A DNA stretch of 64,000 nucleotides from Flavobacterium cauense R2A-7 (GTDB taxonomy: Bacteria; Bacteroidota; Bacteroidia; Flavobacteriales; Flavobacteriaceae), in assembly GCF_000498475.1 (NCBI RefSeq), contig NZ_AVBI01000019.1, positions 558,001 through 622,000 on the forward strand. The letters run 5' to 3'. Under the pieces are notes generated by a model. That model worked only from the letters and a program-made list of their open reading frames with translations. It did not search any database and had not been told where the DNA came from. The position numbers and the translations under genes are program-made. How positions within the stretch are numbered: position 1 is the first letter of the stretch; every line of letters starts with the position of its first letter. Positions 17,069 to 26,800 of this stretch are shown here, piece by piece.

Positions 17069-17180
17069 GGTACGTGGCGGTACGTGAAATGGTACGTGGG
17101 CGGTAGGTAAAAGGTACGTGAATGGTACGTGAATGGTACGTGAATGGTACGTGAAAAATTTCACGTACCATTCACGTACC
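17069..17180. repeat. Iteron-like array of GGTACGTG with terminal perfect inverted repeat
   Basis: Eight direct copies of GGTACGTG (one degenerate) start at 17069, 17079, 17091, 17102, 17113, 17124, 17135 and 17146. The last five steps are exactly 11 bases. Two inverted copies CACGTACC follow at 17162 and 17173, again 11 apart. The last two direct and the two inverted copies make a perfect 22-bp inverted repeat with a 2-base centre. An 11-base step puts each copy on nearly the same face of the helix. This is the arrangement of iterons or integrase/excisionase arm sites, and the integrase gene is 540 bases away. Confidence 0.85.
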
Positions 17181-17721
17181 AAAATAATGTTTTAGAAGAA
17201 ATATTGACAAGAAAAACACTTTATAAAATTTCGAAAAATCATATTAGAATTACTTTCTCCATTCTGTTTCCTACTTCCATTACTACACATATCGTAAAAA
17301 GCAAAAAAAACATATTTAAAAGAAGATAACTCACAAAAAACAGTTTCTCTTGTATTTAAATATAAAAACACCCCTTAAACGTCATAAAATTCATTTTCGT
17401 TCTTTAAATAAATTAAAACTTTCCTTTTACGCGCGCTACTCAGTGAAATCTCATTTTACTGCGCAGCTATGTTCTTGTAAAAAAACAATCCACTTTGTAG
17501 TATTCCTAAAAAATTAAAAGAACAATTATCAACATTCTCTTTTATTTTTAATATATATCTTTATTTAGTTCTTGTATATCATTGGTATGTCCAAATTCTT
17601 CGTTAGTTTCGATCGTAACTACTTGATTTATAATAAAAGATTAATTCCTAATTTTTATGAAATTTTAAAGTAAATTTTAATCTTTAACTCTTTCATTCAT
17701 CTAAATAAATCATCATTATTC
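17181..17721. other. Gene-free AT-rich stretch
   Basis: No convincing gene on either strand between the iteron-like array and the integrase stop codon. The 61-codon plus-strand frame that starts in the array at 17144 has no coding character. The stretch holds several A- and T-runs, and no further repeat I could see. Confidence 0.6.
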
Positions 17722-18990
17722 TTATTCCGAATTTGCACATTTAATTGCATCAGAATAATCCTCAGGTAGTTCTGCATCAATATCTCTAAGATATTTTTCT
17801 AAGGCATCCATGGTAAAATGGCCTGTTATTAGCATGAGCTTACTTTTTGCCTCAAAAGGTGTAAACTCCTTCCTGAACTCTCTATACAGTTTTGTTATAA
17901 AGGTATGCCTGAAACTATAAAGTCCGTATTCTTTTCCTAAACCAAGTTCCGCTTTAATTTTAGAAAATTGTTTTGAATAATAATTTCGTTTATTATCAAT
18001 TTCGGTTTCCCATCCACCCCCAATTGTATCGAGAGAAAACAGAGAATTATTTAATGGGAATTTTGATAAATCAGGAAGTTCACTCAAAAGTACTTCTGGA
18101 ATAATTTTGATTTTAACTGCCTTATTCTTTGCTTTGACATGCAATTGTTTACTCAAAATGTCAATATCACCAACTTTCAATCTACAAACTTCTATCGGTC
18201 TTAGAAAATTATAAGAAATGAATTTTATAAAAAGCAATAAGACTGGGTAATCTTTAACTAGATATTCAAATATCTTTTTTTCTTGTGTAACTGTATATGT
18301 TTTATTTCTCTCGGGAGCACTTTTAACAACATTTATTTCTGCAATGAAATTACGTTCAACAATATTATTATCTACTAATGCAGTATAGAATAATGAAATA
18401 TTACTTCTCGTGTTATTACGATTCGAAGCACTTGTCTTTTTCATTACATAATTAAGGTAAGATATAACAACATCTTTGTTTACAGAGGTTATGAATCTGT
18501 ATTCCCAACCATGAGAAATAAGCCATTCCTTAAATTGCTTCATTCTACTTTTAAAATCTCTAAAACTCGAAGGAGAAAGAACTCCTTTTTTAAGATCAAG
18601 AATAAAATCAAAAGCTTCTGGCACTGTATATTTTTTAACTACATCTAATGGTTCAGTTTCTTCATAAGGATTAAAACCGTTGATTAAAATATCCTCTACT
18701 ACTTGACGGAGTATTTTAACAGCTTTCGTTCGACCCTTAAATGTCTTATAATTATTTAATCCTGAAGAAATATTAACTTGTCTTTCAAGCTTTCCAGTCT
18801 CAGGATTGCGATAAGAATAATATACATACCAACGTTTTGACAGGTCCCCGTCGGCATCGTATATTTTTGGTATTGAATATTGTTTTTTCATTTTCAAATC
18901 GTGTACATTTTCGTGTACCGATTTCAAATATGCAACAAATTTTGACATAAAAAAAAACGATTTAAGAATACTCTTAAACCGTTTATACAA
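17722..18990 (-). CDS. Tyrosine recombinase / phage-type integrase
   Basis: Up to 422 residues; later Met codons at residue 15 (base 18948) and residue 35 (MKKQYSIPKIYD, base 18888) are plausible starts, and the last fits the beginning of related Bacteroidetes integrases best. An N-terminal SAM-like core-binding domain (about 120-220) is followed by the catalytic domain: Arg in NFLRPIEVCRL (R264), the box YSFRHTFITKL, GH in ITGHFTMDAL and the nucleophile Tyr in EKYLRDID (Y400). It catalyses site-specific integration and excision. The gene begins 27 bases downstream of the 3' end of tRNA-His on the same strand, the classic position for an island integrase beside its attachment site. Confidence 0.93.
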   Translation of the reverse strand: MYKRFKSILKSFFFMSKFVAYLKSVHENVHDLKMKKQYSIPKIYDADGDLSKRWYVYYSYRNPETGKLERQVNISSGLNNYKTFKGRTKAVKILRQVVEDILINGFNPYEETEPLDVVKKYTVPEAFDFILDLKKGVLSPSSFRDFKSRMKQFKEWLISHGWEYRFITSVNKDVVISYLNYVMKKTSASNRNNTRSNISLFYTALVDNNIVERNFIAEINVVKSAPERNKTYTVTQEKKIFEYLVKDYPVLLLFIKFISYNFLRPIEVCRLKVGDIDILSKQLHVKAKNKAVKIKIIPEVLLSELPDLSKFPLNNSLFSLDTIGGGWETEIDNKRNYYSKQFSKIKAELGLGKEYGLYSFRHTFITKLYREFRKEFTPFEAKSKLMLITGHFTMDALEKYLRDIDAELPEDYSDAIKCANSE

Positions 18991-19016
18991 TGCCTTTTTA
19001 CGAAGTTAGGCTCTCG

Positions 19017-19091
<75 letters not shown>

Positions 19092-19154
19092 ATTTGTTTT
19101 GCGAGTGCAAATATAGGCGTTTTATCTGCTTTCGCAAATAAAATTTTAAAAAAA

Positions 19155-19871
19155 TTATCGTAAATCTCCTAAACTATTGACTGCCAAATACCTCTCTACA
19201 GTAAATCCTTCGCCAAAATCGGTTCCAATTAGTCGTCCTAGGTCCTGAGAACGATAAGTTAAGCTGTCCAGAAAGTTTTTTGTGGCAATTGGTGTTATCG
19301 GCTCATTCGAATTCGGTTCGTAAAATTGAGAACTGTAAGCCATAATCGCATCTACTTTTTTATCGGTAAATCCGGTTACATCTACGACAAAATCAGGTTC
19401 TATATTTTTCCACTGAATATAATGATACACCAATTTTGGTCGCCACGCTTCTTGTTGTGCTCCGTTTAACTCGGTTTCAATTCGGCGCAAACCTGATAGA
19501 AAACATGCATCGGAAACCAATTTGCTGCCTTTGGCATGATCGATATGACGATCGTCAACTGCGTTGCATAAAACGATTTCCGGCTGGTATTTCCGAATCA
19601 TCTTAATGATTTCCAATTGGTGTTTTTCATCGTTAACAAAAAAACCATCGCGAAATCTTAGATTTTCCCGTACCGAAACACCTAGGATTTTTGCCGCCGC
19701 CGCCGCTTCTTCATCTCTGATTTCTGCCGAACCACGAGTTCCCAATTCTCCACGAGTTAAATCTACAATTCCGATTTTCTTTCCAAGCGAAATTTCTTTG
19801 GCAATGGTAGCACCACAACCTAATTCCACATCATCGGGATGCGCCCCGAAAGCTAATATATCTAATTTCAT
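19155..19871 (-). CDS. bshB1: Bacillithiol biosynthesis deacetylase BshB1
   Basis: 238 residues, the usual length. The PIG-L/LmbE zinc site opens the protein as GAHPDDVELGCG (H11, D14) and closes with DDRHIDHAKGSKLV. The TRGELGTRGS stretch is characteristic of BshB1. It deacetylates N-acetylglucosaminyl-L-malate to GlcN-malate, the second step of bacillithiol synthesis in Bacteroidetes and Firmicutes. It begins at the base next to the stop of the isochorismate synthase gene, so the two are translationally linked, although the pathways differ. Cytoplasmic. Confidence 0.93.
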   Translation of the reverse strand: MKLDILAFGAHPDDVELGCGATIAKEISLGKKIGIVDLTRGELGTRGSAEIRDEEAAAAAKILGVSVRENLRFRDGFFVNDEKHQLEIIKMIRKYQPEIVLCNAVDDRHIDHAKGSKLVSDACFLSGLRRIETELNGAQQEAWRPKLVYHYIQWKNIEPDFVVDVTGFTDKKVDAIMAYSSQFYEPNSNEPITPIATKNFLDSLTYRSQDLGRLIGTDFGEGFTVERYLAVNSLGDLR

Positions 19872-20936
19872 TTAATTTAAAATTTTCTTCATGGTCATTG
19901 ATTTGTTGACCGTTTCAAGGAATTCTTTCTCCGGATTACTGTCTTTGGTAATCCCACAACCAATATACAAATGTGCGGTTTTATCTTCAATTTTCATACA
20001 ACGTAAATTCACATACAAATCAGAACATTCGCTTTTTCCGGTGGCAAAATTCAGGTTCAATTCGCCTAAAAAACCGGCATAATATTCACGGTCGTATCCT
20101 TCATGCTCCAAAATAAAATCTTTGGCAATCAGTTTCGGATAACCACAAACAGCCGGTGTAGGATGCAGAACTTTCAAAACTTCACCCAAATCAGACTTGT
20201 CATGCAGTTTTGCCGAAATATCCGTTTTGATGTGCAGCAAATTTCCCGCTTCAACTGTGTACGGACTGGAAACCACTTCTTCCGAAACATACTTTTTAAT
20301 GTTTTCAAGAATAAATTGCGTTACAAACTGCTGTTCTTCCTGTTCTTTCGATTTCCAAACGGTATTTTCTTTTCCTTTATTTACTTTCGTACCTGCCAAG
20401 GCAACGGTTTCGATATCAAAATCTTTCACTTTCAACAATCGCTCCGGAGTTGCCCCCATCCACATCCCTACTTTCGGGTGATAGACAAAATATTTGAACG
20501 CCGAGGGATAACAGAATACCATTTTTTTAAACAAGGCTTCAACATCAAGCGCTTCCAGTGCAACTTCTTCTTTTCGTGAAAGCACCACTTTTTGAAAATG
20601 TCCGGAATTAATCGCCGTGATTCCTTTTTCCACTAAATGTTCAAAATCAGCCTTTGCTTTTTCGTTCATTTCATAAAACACATTTTCGGATAATTTTACC
20701 GATTCGTTTTGAAAATGCTCGGTAAAAACATGCAGGTGTTCTTCAGGAAAAAGAACATAATGATCGCCTTCAAATGGCGCAAAAACAAATCCTTTCTCTT
20801 TAAAACTGGTAACCGAATAAAGATGATCGTTATTCTGAAAAAGCCCAACAACAAATGGCTTGTTAGGTTTGGAATACAAAACAAACGGTAGATTTTGCTC
20901 CTGATGTGTCTTAACTTTTAGAAATAAATCGGTCAT
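19872..20936 (-). CDS. menF: Isochorismate synthase (MenF/EntC family)
   Basis: 354 residues, typical for the short Bacteroidetes enzyme. The chorismate-binding domain occupies the last ~250 residues. Recognisable parts are VVLSRKEEV, MWMGATPERLLKV, the HIKTDISAKL block, and the C-terminal YIGCGITKDSNPEKEFLET that binds Mg2+ and chorismate. It converts chorismate to isochorismate, here most likely for menaquinone, the quinone of this group. A hotdog thioesterase lies 2 bases upstream and bshB1 directly downstream, forming a three-gene operon. No siderophore genes are seen nearby, so MenF is preferred over EntC. Confidence 0.88.
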   Translation of the reverse strand: MTDLFLKVKTHQEQNLPFVLYSKPNKPFVVGLFQNNDHLYSVTSFKEKGFVFAPFEGDHYVLFPEEHLHVFTEHFQNESVKLSENVFYEMNEKAKADFEHLVEKGITAINSGHFQKVVLSRKEEVALEALDVEALFKKMVFCYPSAFKYFVYHPKVGMWMGATPERLLKVKDFDIETVALAGTKVNKGKENTVWKSKEQEEQQFVTQFILENIKKYVSEEVVSSPYTVEAGNLLHIKTDISAKLHDKSDLGEVLKVLHPTPAVCGYPKLIAKDFILEHEGYDREYYAGFLGELNLNFATGKSECSDLYVNLRCMKIEDKTAHLYIGCGITKDSNPEKEFLETVNKSMTMKKILN

Positions 20937-20938
20937 GT

Positions 20939-21364
20939 TTATCGTTTTCTTGGTAAGACCATATTGGTCAGTTTACAAAGCGAAATCAGTTTTCCCTGTT
21001 CATCGGTAATTCGAATTTCCCAAAGATGAATACTCGCTCCTTTATGAATGATTTTTGCGGTTCCGGTAACGATTCCTTCTCGTTTGCTTTTTAAATGATT
21101 GGCAGAAATTTCAATACCGCGAACTTCCTGTTTTTCAGGATTAATAAACATTATCGAAGCGGCGCTGCCTACACTTTCCGCTAGTGCAACAGATGCGCCT
21201 CCATGCAATAACCCCATAGGCTGGTGTACTCGCGAATTTACCGGCATAGTTGCTACCAGAAAATCTTCACCGGCATCTATAAACTCCATTTCGAGCGTTT
21301 CCATTAAAGTATTTTGGGAAAAGTTTTTACAAAGTTGGAGTACTCTATCTTTATCAAATGACAT
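20939..21364 (-). CDS. Hotdog-fold thioesterase, PaaI/DHNA-CoA hydrolase type
   Basis: 141 residues. The hotdog signature VHQPMGLLHGGASVALAES contains the HGG and the catalytic Glu position. In this family such proteins hydrolyse aromatic acyl-CoAs. Located just upstream of isochorismate synthase, it is a good candidate for the 1,4-dihydroxy-2-naphthoyl-CoA hydrolase step (MenI) of menaquinone synthesis. Related PaaI thioesterases of phenylacetate breakdown look the same by eye, so the assignment rests on context. Confidence 0.82.
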   Translation of the reverse strand: MSFDKDRVLQLCKNFSQNTLMETLEMEFIDAGEDFLVATMPVNSRVHQPMGLLHGGASVALAESVGSAASIMFINPEKQEVRGIEISANHLKSKREGIVTGTAKIIHKGASIHLWEIRITDEQGKLISLCKLTNMVLPRKR

Positions 21365-21520
21365 AATTATTTCTTTAGAAATGTAAATTTATGAAATGTA
21401 AAACCATTATTCCCATCTCTGAGTAAACTAATTTGGTTAAAAATACGTTAAGCAGTTAAGTGAATACTTATAAGAAATTTAAAAAAAATCAATACTTTTA
21501 CCAAAAACAAGCACTTTTTT

Positions 21521-23050
21521 ATGCGTCATTACCTATATATACTTTTTATTGGATTTATACTTTTGTTAACTTCCTGTCGTCAGGATTTTGAATTTGAAAC
21601 CAGTACCGGCGGACTTGAATTTTCAAAACAAACCGTTTATCTGGATACCGTTTTTACCAATATCGGTTCAAGTACTTATACGCTTAAAGTCTACAACAAC
21701 AGCGACAAAGACATCAAAATACCAACACTTCAACTGGCACAAGGTGAAAATTCCAAATACCGGTTAATGGTAGATGGAATGCCTGGCAAAGTTTTCAATA
21801 ACGTGGAATTACTGGCAAAAGACAGTATGTTCATTTTCATTGAAACCACAATTGATTATAACGACTACGCTAATCCCGATTCGGAATACCTATATACTGA
21901 TAAAATCGAATTTCATAATATAAGCGGTGCGCCGCAAACGGTTGATTTAGTAACATTGGTTAGAGATGCTTATTTTTTATATCCGAAAAAATTTGGTGAC
22001 GGAACTACGGAAACCCTACCTATTAATGGTGAAGAAATCTACGGTTTTTATCTGGACCATGCCGATCTGGCCAACGGAGACGAATACCATTGGAACAACA
22101 CAAAACCTTACGTAATATACGGTTATGCCGCAGTGCCGGATAATGAAACATTGACTATTGATTCGGGTGCGAAAATTCATTTTCATGCCGATTCCGGATT
22201 GATTATCGGAAGTAATGCTACCATAAATTCAAACGGAACACCTTCTACCTATGATGTTGACGGGAATGTAATTGATAATAACGAAATCGTTTTTCAAAGC
22301 GACCGTTTGGAACCTGATTTTGAAGATATTCCGGGACAATGGGGCACCATCTGGATGACTTTAGGCAGTAATGGAACATTCAATAACACAACCATTAAGA
22401 ATGCAACAATAGGTTTACTGATTGACAAAAATACCGGAACATTAAACATGAACAATGTTCAGATTTACAATTGTTCCAATTATGGTATTTTAGCAAAAAC
22501 CGCAACTATTGATGGGAAAAATATAGTGATTAACAACTGTGGGCAAGCAGGATTAGCATGTTCATACGGAGGTGATTATAACTTTACACATTGTACATTT
22601 GCCAATTACTGGCCGAGACCAAATCAGGTGCCGGTTTCCCTTGATAATTACGATGGAACAGCTCCTTTTGCGCTTACCAATGCCAATTTTACCAACTGTA
22701 TCATCTATGGTTCAAGCAGCTACGGAATTTCTTTGAAGAAAGAAGGAAATCTTTTCAATTATAATTTCAGAAATTGTCTGATTAAATTCTTCGATTTTGG
22801 TCAGTTTGAAACCAATCCTTTATATCCGATTGCCAATACTGCCAATTATCCGGGCTGTATTATTGCAAGAAATTCGACAACCAATAAACCTGATTTTAAA
22901 AATCCATCAAGAAACCAACTTATCATTGGTGAACATTCTGCCGCAAAAGGAACTGCTGATTTCTCATTTTCAAATTTTAAAGACATTTTAGATAAAAACA
23001 GAACAAATCCTTCTGACATAGGCGCTTATAATTTTGTTATATTTGAGTAA
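21521..23050 (+). CDS. Lipoprotein with right-handed beta-helix region
   Basis: 509 residues. The N-terminus MRHYLYILFIGFILLLTSCR is a lipoprotein signal with lipobox Cys at 19. The region to about 150 has Ig-like beta strands (VYLDTVFTNIGSSTYTLKVY). The middle (about 225-440) has repeating short strands and Asn-rich turns (NNTTIKNATIGLLIDKNTG, MNNVQIYNCSNYGIL), the usual look of a parallel beta-helix. Surface location in the outer membrane is expected. Related lipoproteins are conserved in Flavobacteriaceae, but I know no function. The gene is divergent from the menF operon; the shared 155-base gap should hold both promoters. Confidence 0.8.
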   Translation: MRHYLYILFIGFILLLTSCRQDFEFETSTGGLEFSKQTVYLDTVFTNIGSSTYTLKVYNNSDKDIKIPTLQLAQGENSKYRLMVDGMPGKVFNNVELLAKDSMFIFIETTIDYNDYANPDSEYLYTDKIEFHNISGAPQTVDLVTLVRDAYFLYPKKFGDGTTETLPINGEEIYGFYLDHADLANGDEYHWNNTKPYVIYGYAAVPDNETLTIDSGAKIHFHADSGLIIGSNATINSNGTPSTYDVDGNVIDNNEIVFQSDRLEPDFEDIPGQWGTIWMTLGSNGTFNNTTIKNATIGLLIDKNTGTLNMNNVQIYNCSNYGILAKTATIDGKNIVINNCGQAGLACSYGGDYNFTHCTFANYWPRPNQVPVSLDNYDGTAPFALTNANFTNCIIYGSSSYGISLKKEGNLFNYNFRNCLIKFFDFGQFETNPLYPIANTANYPGCIIARNSTTNKPDFKNPSRNQLIIGEHSAAKGTADFSFSNFKDILDKNRTNPSDIGAYNFVIFE

Positions 23051-23067
23051 ACCAAAAAACATAGATT

Positions 23068-23715
23068 ATGAACAAAACATTTTTAACAGTAACAATCGCT
23101 TCATTAAGTCTGATTGCCTGCAAAAAAGACGGAGATAAAACCGATTCGCAGGCTGCAATAGATTCTACTGCAACAAAAACAGAAGAAGTAGCTACCGTAA
23201 TTCCGGATTCTGCTGCCATTACCAAAGCCTGGACAGAATATGCCACTCCCGGTGATGCCCACAAAAGAATGGCAAAAGACAACGGCGTTTGGGAGGAAGA
23301 CATGACCTCGTGGCAACAGGAAGGTGCAGCACCGATGAAAATGAAAATGACCGCTGAAATCAAATCTGTATTTGACGGTAAATATCAGGAAGCCGTTCAT
23401 AAGGGTGATTTCATGGGTATGCCGTTTGAAGGAAAAAGTACGTTAGCGTATGACAATGCTTCCAAAGAATACATTTCGACTTGGATTGACAACATGAGCA
23501 CCGGAATTATGGTGATGCACGGAAATTATGATGAAGCTAGCAAAACCTTCAAAATGGAAGGCGAAGTGATTGACCCGGTAACCAAGAAAATGAAAAAAAT
23601 GCGTGAAGTCATTACAATGGTGGACGAAAACACTCAAAAAATGGAAATGTACGACACCGGATACGACGGAAAAGAGTTCAAAAGCATGGAAATTACAATG
23701 AAGAGAAAGAAATAA
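23068..23715 (+). CDS. DUF1579-family lipoprotein
   Basis: 215 residues. MNKTFLTVTIASLSLIACKK is a lipoprotein signal with Cys at 18, followed by a charged, Thr/Ala-rich linker. From about residue 60 (YATPGDAHKRMAKDNGVWEE) it follows the DUF1579 pattern: GVWEEDMTSW, SVFDGKYQEAVHKGDFMGMPFEG, and the beta-rich C-terminus YDTGYDGKEFKSMEITMKRK. The domain is a lipocalin-like barrel of unknown function. It lies 17 bases behind the beta-helix lipoprotein, so they probably share a transcript that ends at the terminator at 23740. Confidence 0.85.
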   Translation: MNKTFLTVTIASLSLIACKKDGDKTDSQAAIDSTATKTEEVATVIPDSAAITKAWTEYATPGDAHKRMAKDNGVWEEDMTSWQQEGAAPMKMKMTAEIKSVFDGKYQEAVHKGDFMGMPFEGKSTLAYDNASKEYISTWIDNMSTGIMVMHGNYDEASKTFKMEGEVIDPVTKKMKKMREVITMVDENTQKMEMYDTGYDGKEFKSMEITMKRKK

Positions 23716-23739
23716 TTTCTTTAAATAATTCTATCAAAA

Positions 23740-23768
23740 AGCACAGGTTCATTCTTGTGCTTTTTTTA
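23740..23768 (+). terminator. Rho-independent terminator
   Basis: AGCACAGG pairs with CTTGTGCT (8 bp, one G:T), followed by a run of seven T. It ends the lipoprotein transcript before the purL promoter. Confidence 0.85.
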
Positions 23769-23779
23769 TGAGGTCAAAC

Positions 23780-23810
23780 TTTGTTAACTGACTTTTTTAG
23801 AATAAATTTG
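23780..23810 (+). promoter_or_regulatory. Bacteroidetes-type promoter of purL
   Basis: TTTG at 23780-23783 and TAAATTTG at 23803-23810 are separated by 19 bases, a good match to the TTTG / TAnnTTTG consensus of this phylum. Transcription would begin near 23817, leaving a leader of about 68 bases. Confidence 0.75.
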
Positions 23811-23884
23811 CACTTTCAAAACAACAACACACCCGAGGCGAACCAAACTCTTTGGAACGTAGCGGAATAAAACAACTACATACA

Positions 23885-26800
23885 ATGATTCATTTCTTCG
23901 GAAACCAAACGAACACTGTTTTTGCAGTTCAGACGCAAAACGAATTATCGACTGAAGACATCAACAAATTAAACTGGCTTTTTGGCAACGCACATAAAAT
24001 AGAAAAATCCGCACTGTCGGATTTTTTTGTTGGACCCCGTGCCGCTATGGTGACGCCTTGGAGCACCAATGCCGTTGAAATAACCCAGAACATGGGTATT
24101 TCAGGAATTATCCGAATCGAGGAATTTGAAAAAACAACTTCCGATTTTACCGCTTTCGATCCGATGATTTCCCAAAAATATGCCGAATTAAACCAGGATA
24201 TTTTCACCATCAACATTCAGCCGGAAGCCATTCTGGACATTGAGGATATAGATGCTTATAACAAATCGGAAGGATTGGCTTTAAGCGACGAAGAAGTAGA
24301 ATACCTTAATAATTTAGCAGTCAAAATCGGAAGAAAACTAACGGATTCAGAGGTTTTTGCTTTCTCTCAAGCTAATTCGGAACACTGCCGCCACAAAATC
24401 TTCAACGGAACTTTCATAGTGGATGGTGAAGAAAAACCGACTTCCCTATTCAAATTAATCAAGAAAACATCGGAAACCAATCCTAATGATATTGTTTCCG
24501 CTTATAAAGATAACGTTGCTTTTGTAAAAGGACCGAAAGTGACGCAATTCGCACCAAAAAGTGCCGACAAACCGGATTTCTACGAAGAAAAAGAATTCGA
24601 TTCGGTACTTTCCTTAAAAGCTGAAACACATAACTTCCCTACAACAGTAGAACCGTTCAACGGAGCTGCTACAGGTTCGGGAGGAGAAATCCGTGACCGT
24701 TTAGCTGGCGGACAAGGTTCATTGCCTTTAGCCGGAACAGCGGTTTACATGACTTCTTATTCAAGATTGGAAGAAAACCGTCCTTGGGAAGAAGCCATGA
24801 ACGCAAGACCGTGGTTATACCAAACCCCAATGGACATCCTAATCAAAGCATCCAACGGAGCTTCAGATTTCGGTAATAAATTTGGGCAGCCGCTAATTAC
24901 AGGTTCCATTTTAACGTTCGAACACGAGGAAGCTTCGAGTGCCTCAGCTTCCAAAAGTAGAAAATTGGGTTATGATAAAGTAATCATGCAAGCGGGCGGA
25001 ATCGGGTACGGAAAATTAGATCAGGCTATTAAAAAGAAACCACAGGAAGGCGATAAAATCGTAATTCTTGGTGGCGAAAATTATAGAATCGGAATGGGTG
25101 GTGCTGCGGTTTCATCTGCAGATACTGGTGCTTTCGGTTCAGGAATCGAATTAAATGCCATTCAACGTTCCAATCCGGAAATGCAAAAACGTGCTGCCAA
25201 CGCAATTCGTGGTTTGGTGGAAAGCGACAATAACCCGATTGTGTCTATTCACGATCATGGAGCCGGCGGTCACTTGAACTGTCTTTCGGAATTAGTGGAA
25301 GATACAGGAGGTTTAATCGATTTGGATAAATTACCCGTTGGTGACCCTACGCTATCCGCAAAAGAAATCATCGGAAACGAATCTCAGGAACGAATGGGAT
25401 TGGTGATCGGTGAAAAAGATATTGATATCCTTCAGAAAATTGCCGACCGTGAGCGTTCACCAATGTATCAGGTGGGTGATGTAACTGCAGATCATCGTTT
25501 TACGTTTGAATCCAAAACAACCGGCGCAAAACCGATGGACTATGCGTTGGAAGATTTCTTCGGAAGTTCGCCAAAAACCATCATGACTGATAAAACGGTT
25601 GCGGCAAATTACTCGGATTTACACTATTCAACAGAAAATATTCCAACGTATTTAAACCAATTGCTTCAATTAGAAGCGGTTGCTTGTAAAGACTGGTTAA
25701 CCAACAAAGTTGACCGTTGTGTAGGAGGACGCGTTGCAAAACAACAATGTGCCGGCCCATTACAATTGCCTTTGAACAACGTTGGAGTTATGGCGTTGGA
25801 TTTCAAAGGAAAAGAAGGAATCGCTACCTCAATTGGTCACTCGCCTATTGCTGCTTTAGTAGATCCGGTTGCGGGTTCCAGAACCGCGATTGCAGAAGCG
25901 TTATCCAACATCGTTTGGGCTCCGTTGAAAGACAATTTAAAATCGGTTTCGCTTTCGGCCAACTGGATGTGGGCTTGTAAAAACGAAGGCGAAGATGCAA
26001 GATTATACGAAGCGGTTAAAGGCTGTTCGGATTTCGCTATCGAATTGGGCATCAACATTCCAACCGGAAAAGATTCGCTTTCCATGAAACAGAAATATCC
26101 GAACGATGAAGTGATTGCACCGGGAACGGTTATCATTTCGGCAGCCGGAAACTGTTCGAACATTACTAAAGTGGTGGAACCTGTTTTGAAAAGAAACGGC
26201 GGAAACATCTACTATATTAACTTATCTCAGGATACCTTCAAATTAGGAGGTTCTTCTTTCGCACAGGTTTTGAATAAAATCGGAAATGAAGTGCCAACGA
26301 TTAAAAATGCAGAGTATTTCAAAAAAGCCTTCAACGTTTTACAGGATTTAATCAAAGAACGTAAAATTCAGGCCGGACACGATATCGGAAGCGGTGGTTT
26401 AATCACAACGTTATTGGAAATGTGTTTTGCCGACGTAAAATTAGGTGCTTCATTTGATTTGACTTCGTTAGGTGAAAAAGACACGGTTAAAGCGTTGTTC
26501 AACGAAAATATCGGGGTGGTTTTCCAGGCGAATGCCGAAGTGGAAGCTGTTTTCGCTCAGAATAATATCGAAATTTTCAACATCGGTTCTGCTGTGGAAG
26601 GCGATGTGGTAACGTTCATCAACAATGAGGATGCTTTTACTTTAAGTGTTTCAAAATTAAGAGACACTTGGTACAAAACGTCTTTCCTTTTAGATTCCAA
26701 ACAATCGAAAAATGGAATGGCAGCTGCCCGTTACGAAAACTATAAAAATCAACCGTTAACCTATACTTTCCCATCGCATTTTGACGGAACCCTTCGACAA

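Noticed and set aside
17069..17180. CRISPR array
   Set aside because: Repeats are 8 bases with 11-base steps and no spacers; no cas genes are present.
17144..17329. Plus-strand 61-codon ORF
   Set aside because: It begins inside the repeat array, has low-complexity AT-rich codons and no coding character.
19564..20579. Plus-strand ORFs opposite bshB1 and menF
   Set aside because: They are shadows of well-recognised minus-strand genes; their translations lack family features.
23852..23884. TTG start extending purL
   Set aside because: The added residues do not resemble PurL, and ATG at 23885 begins the conserved sequence.
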